Source: Amaranthus tricolor (lineage: Eukaryota; Streptophyta; Magnoliopsida; Caryophyllales; Amaranthaceae). From it: a stretch of 64,000 bases of DNA. Below, in pieces: positions 41,520-54,558 of this stretch. Numbering within the stretch: position 1 is the stretch's first letter; each line of letters opens with the position of its first letter. The translations under genes and the position numbers were made by a program. The notes beneath the pieces were generated by a model, which saw only the letters and a program-made list of their open reading frames with translations, was not told the DNA's origin and searched no databases. The stretch covers positions 14,828,449 to 14,892,448 of the forward strand of contig NC_080053.1 in the NCBI RefSeq assembly GCF_026212465.1, given 5' to 3'.

Positions 41520-43940
41520 AAAACAAACAACCAAAAAGGGAAATAAAAAACATACGAAAAATAAGCATTAAATGGTCCATTAATCGAGCTCTGTAGAAAT
41601 AGATGCACGAAGAGAAGAAAGCCACCACCTTCATGTAGAAATGAAAGCATAAATGAGCCATATTCTTCATTGTGTAACTTACTTATAATCAAGTGTAAAG
41701 TTTGTATACTCCATCTGTACATAGCCAACAATTTATACTTGTATTCCCTCGGTTCTTTTCTAATTCTTGCAACCTTCAAAAATAGAGTTTTGTATTCTTA
41801 GAACTTCCCATAGATTGTAAATATATTCCTCTTATACCTTCTACCTAATGATGTGATCTCTAAAGGAGTAATATTTGTATCAGCACAAAATTTCAGACTT
41901 ATGAAACCTATCACATATTTGTAATATATTCCTCTTATTAAATTCATTATGGTAATACATGACCGATGGTATCTACGCAAAACACAATTTCAAACAATAA
42001 TATTAAAGACTAAGAAAATTGCATGATCACAATTTTTACATTTTACCATTTAAAATTGAAAAATTGCAAATCAAAGAAGAATATGCTAACCTGAACCAAG
42101 AACAATGAGTGTCTTAGAGGCTTAAGATGCTACCTTATTTTTTGTATAATTTAAAACCCCAAACAGCTAGCATAAATCCTAAAAAACCTACAACAGTTAG
42201 AACAAACATCAACCAGACCCAGCAAACAAACACCCCAACACCTCACTGAAAGTTGATAGGAGGTTAAATACTCTCTAGATGGAGAGGTAAATAGAGAGTA
42301 TGGGCGTTTAAAATTTTTGTGTGGAAGCTTATCTCAAGAGATTGAGGAGTCTTTCAAAACTGTTCTCTGGGACAGTTTTGAGTCAATTCGTAAAACAATA
42401 ACGTATGTGCGGAAAATAAACTTAGAAAAATAACACGATATGTTAACGAGGTTCGGTTCTAAACAACCTACTCCCCGCCTATGAGTTCTCTTTCAAACCG
42501 TAGGATTTCAACGTCTTTTATTAATCCGACTTTAATACAAACAAGAAGATCTCACTATCTCCTTACACGACGTTCTTCCCTTTGAAGAACTGTATTACAA
42601 GTCCCTTTAATAAAAGCGAATCCCAATCTCTCAATAGAGATTACAAGTTGAACACTTTGAAAAGTATTCTAAGTTAGGCGTATTAAACTATGAAAATAAT
42701 CTAACTATTTTTAACACTTAAGCCTATTACAAATTGTAAGAGCTAGATGAATTAAGAATTACAACGTTTTTTAATACTTAGAGAATTTATAAATCTTAAG
42801 TTAAGAGAAAATATTGTAGGATGAGGTACATAGAGGTGTATCCTTAATTCTGAAATAAAGCCTTGTGTTTATAGATGTTACGCCTCAACATCTCCTTGAA
42901 GAGCAAGAAAGCTTCATCTGTTAATTTTGTTGATCTGGATATTCTGTGCCAGTTTTCAAGACCTTGAGCTTTATATCAAACTGACGTGTATTAACAGCTT
43001 ATATAATTTCGTCATTGTGTGCTGTAATTTGTCTTTGATAACCAATACTATGCTGCCAAGTTATAACTCATACAAAATATTGAAAACTCAGCAAAAATCA
43101 GATTAATCAACAAGTAAACACTTATTCAAATTAATTTTTATTTTAAGCATTCATTTAAATTGTCATTTCCTATTTTTAATATCAATCTAAAATATCTTCT
43201 TATTTATAGGAAACTCTTTAATTAGCTTAACAACTAATTTAAATTCAAATATAAACGTGTACTATAATTAACAAAACGTGTGTACCTTGTACTTTAACGT
43301 TTAATCATTCAAATATCTTAACCATATATTTTAATTCAAATTCAAATATAAAATATTCAATTGTTTAAGATAAGACGTGTTATAATATATTTAAACTTAA
43401 TTTCAATAATATCAAAGTAAATTTTTAATGAACCTTGACCTATTAAAATATTTCAAAGTTAATTTTAATGAACCTTAACCTATTAAAATATTTCAAATAT
43501 ATTTACAAAACTAAACTTATTATAAACATAATTATCTTCAAGATATTGAAACTAATTTCAAGACTTATAAATTTAACCTTAAGATAAGTATAAGTTATTT
43601 AAGCATGACTTAAATATATATCAATTATTAAATTTATATCCAATATGATTTTAGACTAACTTAAACTATTAAATATAATTACTTAATCTATTTGTTTAAT
43701 CAATATGTGTTTTGAATTATCATCATTTAAGAGAATTAAGTCTTCAACCACAGCCTCACAACACGTCAGCACAGCAGCAAAAGACAGTCCATGTAGTAGC
43801 CCTAGTAGCAGAAATGGAACAACTATTACCCGACAACACCATCAACTATAGAAAACCAACCCAAATAGAAGCCGTTGCCACCACCAGCAGGAATTAGAAA
43901 AAGGCAACCCCTCTCACCTAATAAGTCTCATCTTATTAAC
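41520..43940. other. AT-rich intergenic sequence, partly LTR-like
   Basis: No supported gene. 42250-42900 resembles a degraded LTR: GCGGAAAATAAACTTAG and CGAGGTTCGGTTCTAAACAACCTAC are phrases common in the transcribed part of plant LTRs. 43100-43700 is very AT-rich with repeated AATTCAAAT and ATTTCAAAGTTAATTTTAATGAACCTT words (a short duplication at about 43412-43490). The 61-codon ORF at 43712 is not convincing. Confidence 0.4.
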
Positions 43941-45385
43941 TGTTGGACCTCTTGAGTTTTGATGATGACTACACTTTATTTAAACAAATATGTCTTTGTT
44001 TTTTAGAGATTATGTGCAGGTCGATATCCGATTGAAATGGTGATCGTTGATAGTACCTATGGCTTAGTTCATGGGAATGCACGTGTCAAAAGGATTCAAG
44101 GGATGTTAGAAGAAGTATATCGCTTGGGATGTAAAATGGAGACAGCAGGTCTACTGTTCCTAAGTTGGATGTTCTAGCAAAACTGGATTCTGGAGACAGC
44201 GCACTGTTCCCAAACCGAAGTCAGCCTACGTTAACTAATAAATTCTGATTTTTATTTTTTAGTTAATGCATTTAAATTAATTTGTTGCATTTAGTTATCA
44301 TAGTTAATTGGCAAAAAGTTTTTCTAAAAATCTTTTACGTGTGGTTTTCTAAAAATAATCCTTTATTTTAGGATCTATATTTAGTAAATAATGGATTTAC
44401 TAAAAATAGAAATAGCGGTTGTTGAATAGGTCTTAGCTATTATTTTTAACCGGTCTTTATCTTAGATAATAGGTTATCATGTCTATTTTTATTAAGTATA
44501 ACTGAATCTATAAATAGCAAAAACGTTCCAGCAGTTAGTTTTGGAACAGGAACTGCTGTTTGTGAAACTGCTGCTTAAAAGGAACAGAACCTATTATTAG
44601 GGAACAACAGTTATTGCTAAATAACCGTGGGCTTGAATTGGTCAAGTTTAAATGCCTATTTTAAGATTAACCATAGGAAGACTTGGTTATTAAAATCCAC
44701 ATTACTCCCATGATCTTTTTGATTGATGAAGGAATAATGGATTGGATTATTCCATTTTCTTAGCAATTTTAGCTCTATAAATAGTGGACTCGGTTATTCT
44801 TCAAAACTCGCCTTAGTATGAGCCATTAAATCATACGTAATTTTGGGAGAATTTTTACAAGAAAATTTTGTTTTAAAAATGCCAATTAATTTATAATATT
44901 TTCTTGTGCAACTTATTGATTTTATTTTTAGAGAATTTTTATTCTTTTGTAAGGGTTTTTGAGAGAATCTTTTGTAATTAGACTCGGGTAAGTCTAAGGG
45001 GGAATTAGATAGCTTTGAGTGAAGCTATTGAGGAATTTAGCTTTTAGTGAAGCTAAGTTTGTTACTTTGAGTGAAGCAAATTGAGAGAGAAGAGTTGGCC
45101 TAGTTGATGCGCTTCGAGTGAAGTAAGATGTTTAATGTAATTGTAACGAGTTGCCTTAAACATAGTAGAGAATTTAGAAATCCCGTGGGGTCGTGGTTTT
45201 TCCTTCTATTTAGGCCTAGAAGGTTTCCACGTAAAAATCGTTTGTCTCTTTTAATTATTTCGCTCTAAGTTTAAGCTTTATTTATTTTATTCAATTCCGC
45301 AAAAACAGGGCAAAAACGCTTAAACTAGTAACAACAACAATTCACTCCCCTCTTGTTGCTGTTCTCGTTCCTAATTGAGTCTACA
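43941..45385 (+). repeat. Solo LTR of a SIRE-type copia family (copy 1)
   Basis: 1445 bp, TGTTGGACCTC to GAGTCTACA, with the perfect TSD TTAAC (43936-43940 and 45386-45390) and no internal coding region. It shares blocks with the LTR at 6106-7352: TTTTGATGATGACT, TCGTGGTTTTTCCTTCT and GAAGGTTTCCACGTAAAA. It is a different subfamily with a longer U3. TATA box TATAAATA at 44776-44783. Confidence 0.92.
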
Positions 45386-45390
45386 TTAAC

Positions 45391-45590
45391 CTTAGTAATA
45401 CAAATTCAAAAAAGAATTAGGAGTAATGTGATGATCGAACAAATACAACAGAAATCAGAGAGTTTACAAGACAAAATAATAGAATTCAGACCAAAGATTC
45501 CCAAGTCTACTCAACAAATTTAAGCTCCCGAGGTTGAATCTCTAACTGTGAACTCATGATTTCTTCCTTCTGATGATCAACACTTACACC
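45391..45590. other. Short intergenic stretch
   Basis: About 200 bp, no feature recognised. Confidence 0.4.
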
Positions 45591-45961
45591 TAGTGATGGA
45601 TATGGGTCTTGGACCCTAAAAGTCTGTCTCGACCCTAATTTAAGGGTCTGAATCCACCAATTTTTGGACCCTATGGATCTGAGTTCATGACCATAGGGTC
45701 CGGGTCCGGTTATAGTTTCACTCATTTGAGACCCAAATTCGACCCAGATCCGACTCATGGACCCATTTACATCTTTTTTAGTTATATATTTGTTATCATG
45801 TATATTTAATTGTTTGATTAGGAATTTTGTTATATCATGGGTCCGGGTCAAAATTTTTTAGACCCTATGAATTTTTGGGTCCAGGTCTGGGTCCAACAAA
45901 ATTAGGGTTTGGATCTGGATCTAGCTGGACCCGACCCAGATCCGACCTATGCCCATCCCTA
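45591..45961. mobile_element. Probable hAT-derived MITE with GGGTCC arms
   Basis: Starts TAGTGATGGATATGGGTC and ends GACCTATGCCCATCCCTA, an imperfect terminal inverted repeat of about 18 bp with the hAT-style TAG.GATGG end. Both arms are rich in GGGTCC/GGGTCT words. No clean 8-bp duplication remains (CTTACACC versus CTTTCTGA), so the family call rests on the ends. The minus-strand ORF 45507-45851 merely spans it. Confidence 0.6.
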
Positions 45962-46867
45962 CTTTCTGAATTTTCAACAATAAATTGATAACCATAATTA
46001 TAACCAATGTTTAAATAACAACAAAAAAAGTACGAATCATTGAGGGAGCGGGTATTATTGCAATGTTTTTCAACGAGGTGAAATGAGGCACGACGAAGTA
46101 CAAGGATGTGCTATAGGAGTTATGTGTTGTTGTATGGTTAGGGACAACAGCTAGATGACACAGAACTATAGTTAACATTACAAAACTGCAGGAAATAATA
46201 ATATCATCAAACTATATATAAGACATTAACCTATTTAACATAGATGGAAAAGAGTTTTAATGAAGGAAAAACATACACTAAGACAAGCATTATTATTAAC
46301 TTTGTCAACTAATTCTCCTAATTTTGATTTTTTCTACTATTACTGGACACATCACAAAACTCTGAAGTTGTGAACACGTAAACATAGGAAAAAGATGCAC
46401 AATCAAAAAACTCAACTAAAGGAAAAGATAGATATGCTTGCACATACAATGTCTTTGAATAAATGCATGCAATTATTTGAGAAAATGGAGATTCGCTCCT
46501 TTCAAAATGCAAATAAATAGCTAAATTACACTGACTCAAGTTCATACCTTGCAATGAATAAAACATTATTTGTTGGAAAATTTACCAAGAATAATTCAAT
46601 ATTTTTATGATTTTTCTACAATAATCCTATTTATTGATTACCTATGAATAATTCCAACTTTAGGGGGTATTTGCCTAGACTAAATTGAAAATTAATGTAA
46701 ATTAGAGAAAAAGAAAATTTACTTAAAAATTTTTGAATGATAAAAAAAATCAGAAAATTCTTTTAACATTTTAAATATTTATTTCGAAATTTTATTTGAA
46801 TTTATCTTTTTTTTTTAAAAAAAAAATTTTTTATAACAGGTCAACGAGTTACCTAAGTTTACTCTAG
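45962..46867. other. AT-rich sequence without recognised features
   Basis: I find no gene or repeat here beyond A/T runs near 46800-46835. Confidence 0.4.
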
Positions 46868-47165
46868 GTAAAGCTGTTTAAATGTGACCCGACCTAAAAA
46901 TCCAACTCAAAACCGAAAGTTATCCGACCCAAAAATGCGTTTCTTTTTTAGGTTTACCGAACCGACACTACCCGAACCAAAGTTGCACCCGAACCGTTTG
47001 ACAACCGAAAATGGAAAACTGAACCCAAACTGCGACAGATTTTTATAATCGATATATAATCGTTAACCGAGATTACCCGAACCTAATAGTGACCGAATCG
47101 AGTCATATCCGAATCGTATCATGCTCGAAACCGAACTTGACCCGACTATAATCAACTTAACTCGA
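46868..47165. repeat. CCGAACC-rich repeat, probable arm of a truncated hAT-like element
   Basis: Dense ACCCGAACC/CCGAATCG/ACCCGACC words over about 300 bp, organised like the arms of the hAT elements in this window, starting near TAGGTAAAGCTGTTTAAA (about 46866). The other terminus is not found. Confidence 0.4.
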
Positions 47166-47202
47166 ACCAATTTTAATCGATATCATAATACATGCTTAAA
47201 AA

Positions 47203-48905
47203 CACAAATTAATCATAAAGTTTCAATCTTTAACAAAACTCATATGATGCTAAAAACACAAATCAATCAAAAAGTTTCAATCTTGTTGGACCTCTTGAGT
47301 TTTGATGATGACTACACTGTATTTAAACAAATATGTTTTTAAGAGATTATGTGCAGGTCGATATCTGGTCGTAATTATGATCGTTTATAGTACCTATGGC
47401 TTGGTTCATGGAAATGTACGTGTCAAAAGGATCCAACAGATGTTAGAAGAGTATATCGCTTAGAATGTAAAATGGAGACAGGAGGTCTACTGTTCCCAAG
47501 TTGGATGTTCTAGCAAAACTGGAATTCAGAGACAGCGGACTGTTCCTAACTGGAGTCAGCCTACGTCCACTGAAAATTCTGACTACTATTTAATTATTAT
47601 TTTTAGTTGATGTATTAAATAAAGTTAATTTGTTGCAATTATAATTTATTAAAGTTAATTGGCAAAATGTTTTCTAAAATAATTTTTCGTATTTACTTAG
47701 CATTATTTTAGGATCTATATTTAATAAATATTGGATTTGCTAAATATAGTAACAGCTGCTGTTGAAAAAGTCTTAGCTATTATTATTATTTTTTTAGAAC
47801 CGGTCTTAAATATTAGAAAATAGGTTACCATCCCTATTATTAGTAATAAGCAACCGCCCCTATCATTGGAAAGCTCAACCGTGTCTATTTATAGCCTAAA
47901 GTTCCAGCAGTTATAACTGGAAACAGGGACTGCAGCTAAATTTAGTACAAGGGAACTGCTGCTTAAGGGAACAGAAGCTATTATTAATAAATGGGAACAG
48001 CGGTTATTGCTAAATAACCATGGGCTTGAATTGGTCAAGTTTAATGCCTATTTTATGATTAACCGTAGGAAGACTTGGTTATTGTGATCCACATTATTTT
48101 CCTTGGGAATAATAGTTGGAATATTCCATCTTATTAGGAAATTTTAAGTTCTATAAATAGCACACTTATTCGGCTGTTCCTAAGCATCCAATGTATGAGC
48201 TTATTCTTACATACGATTATTTTTGGAATTTTTACAAGAAATACTTTGTTTTAAAATTTGCCAATCAACTTTCAATATTTTCTTGTGCAACTTATTGATC
48301 TTATTTTAGAGAGTTTTCATCCTTTTTGTAAGGGTTTTTGAAGAGTATTTGTAATTAGACTCGGGTGAGTCTAAGGGGGAATTTGATAGCTTTGAGTGAA
48401 GCTAGTGTGGAGTTTAGCTATTAGTAAAGCTAAGTTTGTTGCTTTGAGTGAAGCAATTTGAGAGAGGAGTTGGCCTAGTTGATTCGCTTCGAGTGAAGTA
48501 AGGTGTTTATTGTAATTGTAACTAATTGCCTTAAACATAGTGGAGTATTTAGAAATCCCAAGGGGTCGTGGTTTTTCCTTCTAATTAGGCCTAGAAGGTT
48601 TCCACGTAAAAATCGTTTGTCTCTTTTAATTATTTCGCTCTAAGTTTAAGCTTTATTTATTTTAATTCAATTCCGCAAAAACAGGGCAAAAACGCTTAAA
48701 CTAGTAACAACAACAATTCACCCCTCCTCTTATTGCTGTTCCCATTCCTAATTGAGTCTACAAATCTTAAGCAAAACCCTAATCAAAATAAATGATAAAA
48801 ACACAAATTCAAAAGAAAACAAACCTGATTAGCAACAAATTTAGGGTAATTGCAGAAAAACACAAATCAATTAAAAAGTTTCAATCTTAAGCAAAACCCA
48901 AATTA
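47203..48905. repeat. Old direct repeat (about 50-100 bp units) split by a solo LTR
   Basis: The phrase AAAACACAAATCAATCAAAAAGTTTCAATCTT recurs with variation at about 47201, 47254-47283 (continuing at 48763 after the LTR) and 48858. The two later copies continue AAGCAAAACCC.AAT.AAAATAAA. The LTR at 47284-48762 has landed in the middle copy. Confidence 0.7.
47284..48762 (+). repeat. Solo LTR of a SIRE-type copia family (copy 2)
   Basis: 1479 bp, TGTTGGACCTC to GAGTCTACA, with the perfect TSD AATCT (47279-47283 and 48763-48767). It aligns along its whole length with 43941-45385 in the same orientation. TATA box TATAAATA at 48152-48159. Confidence 0.92.
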
Positions 48906-49095
48906 AAATAAAGGATAAAAACACAAAATTCAATGGAAAACGTACTTGTTTAATTCGGGGTAATTATCCTGAAGAATCTAAAGTAACTTATCAATAACTT
49001 TATAAAGTTTCCTCTTACCATACCAAGGAATGTTCTTTAAATCATGATAAGCAACAAAGTTAGAATTTCTTTAATTGACAATATGACTTAAATGT

Positions 49096-49480
49096 AGAGT
49101 TTACCTTTACAAACAATCAAAAAAATGGAAAATTTTTCCACCTTCAACCTATGAATAATGCTTTTCATCACACCAAGCAATATAGTGCAAGATTTAAAAA
49201 ATGTAAAACAAGAAACCAATTTTAAAAAATGCATAATTAAGTTCTGAAAATAAAAAAATTCACCCTTTCGCTTCCCATTGTGGGTAGACTTTACCTTTCC
49301 AGATAATAAAAAAATTAGAAAATCATTCCAACTTCAACCCATGAATAATCCTGCTCATCACATCAAGCAATACAATGCAAGAATTCAGAAATATAAAACA
49401 AGCAACCAATTTTCAAAAATGTATAATTGAGTTTAGAAAATAAAAAACATTCACCCTTCGCTTCCCATTGTGGCATCGTT
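49096..49480. repeat. Tandem duplication of about 190 bp
   Basis: Two units, about 49096-49283 and 49284-49480. Each starts GTAGA.TTTACCTTT.CA and ends with CGCTTCCCATTGTGG. Copies are about 85 percent alike by eye. No ORF is conserved between them. Confidence 0.8.
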
Positions 49481-50154
49481 TTCGTATTCAACCAAACCAT
49501 TTTTTCGCGCATAACACAATGTTGGACTTCTTCGTTTCTTAGGGTGAGAAATTTGAGCATTTGCCTTCATCTCCTCAATTTCACAATATCATTCAGCATT
49601 TGCACCACATTTGATCAAGGCTTCCCTTGCCTTGCCCAATTCACCCCATTTGCACCACACTCTTGTTCCTCCTAGCATCATCACCATAACACACCGAATA
49701 TCCTCTTATGTTGCTCACAACACCTTGTGCATTGGCTTGTATGATCAAGCCGCACCTGGTTGATTTCGCATTTGCTCTAACAGTTATTGTTAATATTTGT
49801 GATAAAACAAACATTAATAGCTAGTAGGAAAAAAACAGTACACACAAAAAGTGTAAAAGCTCCTATACAACAACTAAAATTAGCACCGACGAGCATAAAA
49901 GATAACAATAAAGAGGCAAGATAAAATAAAACTAAAAAAAGCAAGTACATACGTCTATGACTAAAACATCTTGCTTGTCACACTAAGGTCGAATCTATTA
50001 TTATGATCCTTGAGGAAGTCATAGTTGACCATGAGATCAACCTACATATTTCAACAAATAAGCATTTTCATTATAGTGTTTAGACAAGAGAAACAGAAGA
50101 TATATGAATTCTTTCACTTTTTTGTCTCCGTCATCATGCATAAAGAATGCCTTG
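49481..50154. other. Sequence without recognised features
   Basis: No supported gene. Small ORFs at 49363-49675 overlap the duplication and lack motifs. Confidence 0.4.
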
Positions 50155-50163
50155 GATGATAGC

Positions 50164-50675
50164 GAAAATTTGAAGTAAATAAGCAAAATTATATAAAAAA
50201 ATCTCAAAATAAGCATTGGGAAAACTTATTTTCCAAAATAAGCACTTATAGCCCAATGCTAAGGTATGGAGTTTGTTCGTTGTTAGTAACAGCAGATAAT
50301 TACTAAAACTGAGTCAAAAAAAGTCAGCTAAGCAATCCCCCACTCTTACTAACATCGGGTGATTAAGTTGACTTTTTTTTATTATTTTTTTGACTTTTAG
50401 ATGTGTAATGGCCCGCTGTTAATAACAACGAGTGATTGTTTTCTCATATACCTTAACCAATTTTTTTTATTCGTCTATGGCCCGTTGTTACTAACAGTGG
50501 TTGATTACTTAAACTGAGTTAAAAAGTTAGCCTAAAAATCGTCCGTTGTTACTAATAGCGAACAAACTTCATACTTTAGCATTGGGATAAAAGTGTTTAT
50601 TTTGGAAAATAAGTTTTCCTAATGCTTATTTTGAGTAATTTTTTGTATAATTTTGCAAATTTTGTTCAAATTTTC
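50164..50675. mobile_element. Fold-back Mutator-like element A
   Basis: 512 bp. Termini GAAAATTTGAAGT and inverted GTTCAAATTTTC head long imperfect inverted repeats: about 135 bp on each side, including AAAATAAGCATTGGGAAAACTTATTTTCC. It is flanked by a 9-bp duplication with one mismatch (GATGATAGC 50155-50163; GATGATAGT 50676-50684), the Mutator length. The centre has several GTTGTTA.TAAC boxes in both orientations. No transposase. Confidence 0.75.
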
Positions 50676-50806
50676 GATGATAGTCCCTTCATAGCCCAAA
50701 TTGGCAAGTGATCTATGGCTCTTACTACCGCAATTTCTTGTGTATACAAATATTATGATTTGCCGAAGCTATTGACCCAGCTCCAACATCGTTTTTCTTA
50801 ACACAA

Positions 50807-51020
50807 ATTCTCATGAGAGACGGTCTCTTTGAGAGACTATCTCTAATTAGGCCGACACATTATATATTTTTAAAATATGATATTGAATGTAGGCGTTAAG
50901 GATACGGTAATTAAGCATTTAGGATAAGTAACTAGGCATTAAGAATACGGTAAGTAGACATTAATTTTTAATGGGATGGACTTAAGATATGTCTCTTAAA
51001 GAGACGGTCTCTCAAGAAAC
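50807..51020. mobile_element. MITE with GAGACGGTCTCT terminal repeats
   Basis: The left end AATTCTCATGAGAGACGGTC and the inverted right end (CTCTTAAAGAGACGGTCTCTCAAGAAA) form a terminal inverted repeat of about 28 bp. The interior is AT-rich with a doubled GGATACGGTAA/GAATACGGTAA phrase. The target duplication is not clear, so the superfamily is left open. A partial copy lies at 34230. Confidence 0.65.
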
Positions 51021-51604
51021 TAGTTTTTTTAATAACTTTACTTTTTTGCCAACTCAATCAGGATACCACACCATATATTGTTTCACTAACTTCTATACTA
51101 GCAACTAACTGATTGTAGTTCTTAAATGTTATTTTTAACAAAATCCTTCACTCTACTAGTAAAGGTGGCATAATATAGCAAAACTTAAACACATTCACAA
51201 TAAGGATGATGACAAAAGGACAAAGTCAAAAATATTACAAACCACAACCATGCACAATATAATAATTAAGGCTTGAAATAAGCTTAAAAATATTATAAAT
51301 CAATATTGAAAAAGAAAAGGCAAAAAATAACTAAGATATCTAAATTAAAGGAGTAATGAAACATAAGCCAAGTTATATAATCTAATTTAGTTGTTAAAAA
51401 CTGGAGTTCCATCAACTTTGTCTTCCATCTTCTCATTCTTATTAACAAGAGATGATTTCATGAGTTGTCAGATTTAACCTGGCACCAATCCAACTCAATA
51501 TGTTATGCGACCTTCACCAATTTCAATTTCTGTAGCACACAACAACTTTTGACCGGATAAATCCAATTCTACATTATAACAAGGGAGGCATATTGTAGTA
51601 CGAC
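51021..51604. other. AT-rich sequence without recognised features
   Basis: No gene or repeat recognised. Confidence 0.4.
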
Positions 51605-51790
51605 TAGGGGTAAAAGTTATTTGGATAAAAACCAAAAATCAAATCAAACCAAACCTAATAAGAAAATTGGTTTGATTTTTTTCTAAAATGATTTAGATTT
51701 AGATTGAAAATTTAAAAACCAAACTATATTTTCGATTTGGATTTGGTTTTGCACTTGGGAAACCGAATAAACCGAACTGGATCGAAATTT
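51605..51790. repeat. Probable hAT-like fragment with AAACCAAA/CCGAA words
   Basis: Starts TAGGGGTAAAAGTTATTTGG, a hAT-style end. It is followed by repeated AAACCAAA and later AACCGAATAAACCGAAC. The right terminus is missing. Confidence 0.4.
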
Positions 51791-51831
51791 AATTAAATGC
51801 TAGCCCATTTAACATTAGGCCCAACCATTTT

Positions 51832-52245
51832 GAAAATTTGAAATACATCAGAGAAAAAATAAAAAAATTAACAAAATAAACTAAGTTTTAAACTTATTCC
51901 AAAATTAAGCGTGAAATTCCTAAACTTGAGGTTTGCGGATGTTCGCAGTTAGCAACTGCGAACAGGTCAAAAAAGACATAATAGCTGTTCGCAGTTAGTA
52001 ACTACGAACTGCTATTTTGACCTGTTTTTGTGCAGCCTGCTGTTCACAATTAGCAGGTCAAAACATGTCAAATAGTTGTTTGCAGTTACTAATTGCAACA
52101 GCTATTTTGTCTTTTTTGACTACTAACTGCGAACAGCCCCAAACCTCAGGTTTGAGAATTTCACGCTTACTTTTGAAATAAGTTCAAAACTTAGTTTATT
52201 TTGTTAATTTTTTTTTATTTTTTCTCATATGTATTTCAAATTTTC
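51832..52245. mobile_element. Fold-back Mutator-like element B
   Basis: 414 bp with a perfect 9-bp duplication AACCATTTT (51823-51831 and 52246-52254). Inverted repeats of about 110 bp start GAAAATTTGAAATACAT. Inside them lie further palindromes: GTTCGCAGTTAGCAACTGCGAAC at 51944-51966 and related GTTCGCAGTTAGTAACTACGAAC at 51992-52014. The whole could fold into one long hairpin. It shares its outer ten bases and its internal GTTCG..GTTAGTAAC box with element A. Confidence 0.85.
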
Positions 52246-52346
52246 AACCATTTTCATATGTGATCCACTTCTAATTCATGCCTCTCTCATCCTTTCTCTG
52301 CGATCTAACTTCTTTTCTCTATGAAGTATTCACCTTCTTGTTCATC

Positions 52347-52620
52347 CACTAGTGGAAAAAATCTCATTTGCTGCAGTTTTTTTAGCCATTATTTGCTGTG
52401 GTTTTGGCCCCAAGCAATAGTGATAGCAGCAAATGGCCTACTTTAAATGTTGCGGTTAAAAAACGCAGCAAAAAAAGGCATTATTTGCTGCGGTCATCAC
52501 CCAAAACCGCAGCAAATAAGTGGCATTATTTGCTGCGGTCAGCCCCCAATATCACAGCAAATAATGCCACTTATTTGCTGCAGTTTTGGGGATGACCGCA
52601 GCAAATAGTTGCTATTTCTT
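52347..52620. mobile_element. Terminal region of a CACTA (En/Spm) transposon
   Basis: It starts CACTAGTGGAAAAAA, a typical CACTA inverted terminus. It is followed by subterminal copies of ATTTGCTGCGGT in both orientations (at about 52390, 52431, 52487, 52510, 52527, 52555, 52577 and 52601), the transposase-binding repeats of this superfamily. The other terminus is not in the window, so total size is unknown. The Ulp1-like exons at 54245-54538 probably belong to it. Confidence 0.75.
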
Positions 52621-52771
52621 TTTCTTTTTTCGTTTTATACTAATAATAATCCAATCATAATGTACAATCTAATAACAATGATTAATCCAATAATAATCCA
52701 ATGATAATCACCAATAATCTCGTTGTAATAAAAAACTCTCGATCGTATGTATAATATAATATTATATACGT

Positions 52772-54206
<1,435 letters not shown>

Positions 54207-54244
54207 CATTAAAGTCCTAAAAAGTCTATACTAATTACAATTTA

Positions 54245-54538
54245 TCAAGGACAAAAATTAGAAAGATACGCGGCAATCTCGTCTTTTAATTCGCGCATCT
54301 CTCCACTTCTCAAAGGGCGTGTTTCTCTCGCAATGTCGTATAAAACCTATAATATAATATAAAATTAAAAGATTAATAAACATTAGATTTTACCAATAAT
54401 AATAAATTGAAGAACGTAACAAATACTTACGACATCTATGTTTTCGACTCCAACCTCCTTCACGAATTTTAAGATATCATCCATGTATTTGAGAGTGTAG
54501 GAGCCGCAATCAACGGAATTAGAAGGTTGTCGAAAGCA
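54245..54538 (-). pseudogene. Two C-terminal exons of a Ulp1-like (C48) protease
   Basis: On the minus strand an exon at 54431-54538 (36 codons, acceptor TTCTCTTAG, donor GTAAGT) encodes CFRQPSNSVDCGSYTLKYMD and continues to GVENIDV. An 84-base intron with good GT-AG ends follows, then the last exon 54245-54346 (33 codons and TGA) with LYDIARETRPLRSGEMRELK. The S.DCG.YTLKYM motif contains the catalytic cysteine of SUMO-protease-like C48 peptidases, with the oxyanion glutamine expected nearby upstream. Such domains are carried by plant CACTA and Mutator-like elements. The exons are phase-matched and uninterrupted; upstream exons are not found, and the 169-bp array occupies the upstream intron. 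Individual exons were too short for ordinary ORF scans. Confidence 0.72.
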
Positions 54539-54558
54539 CTAAGAGAAAATAGATGTTA

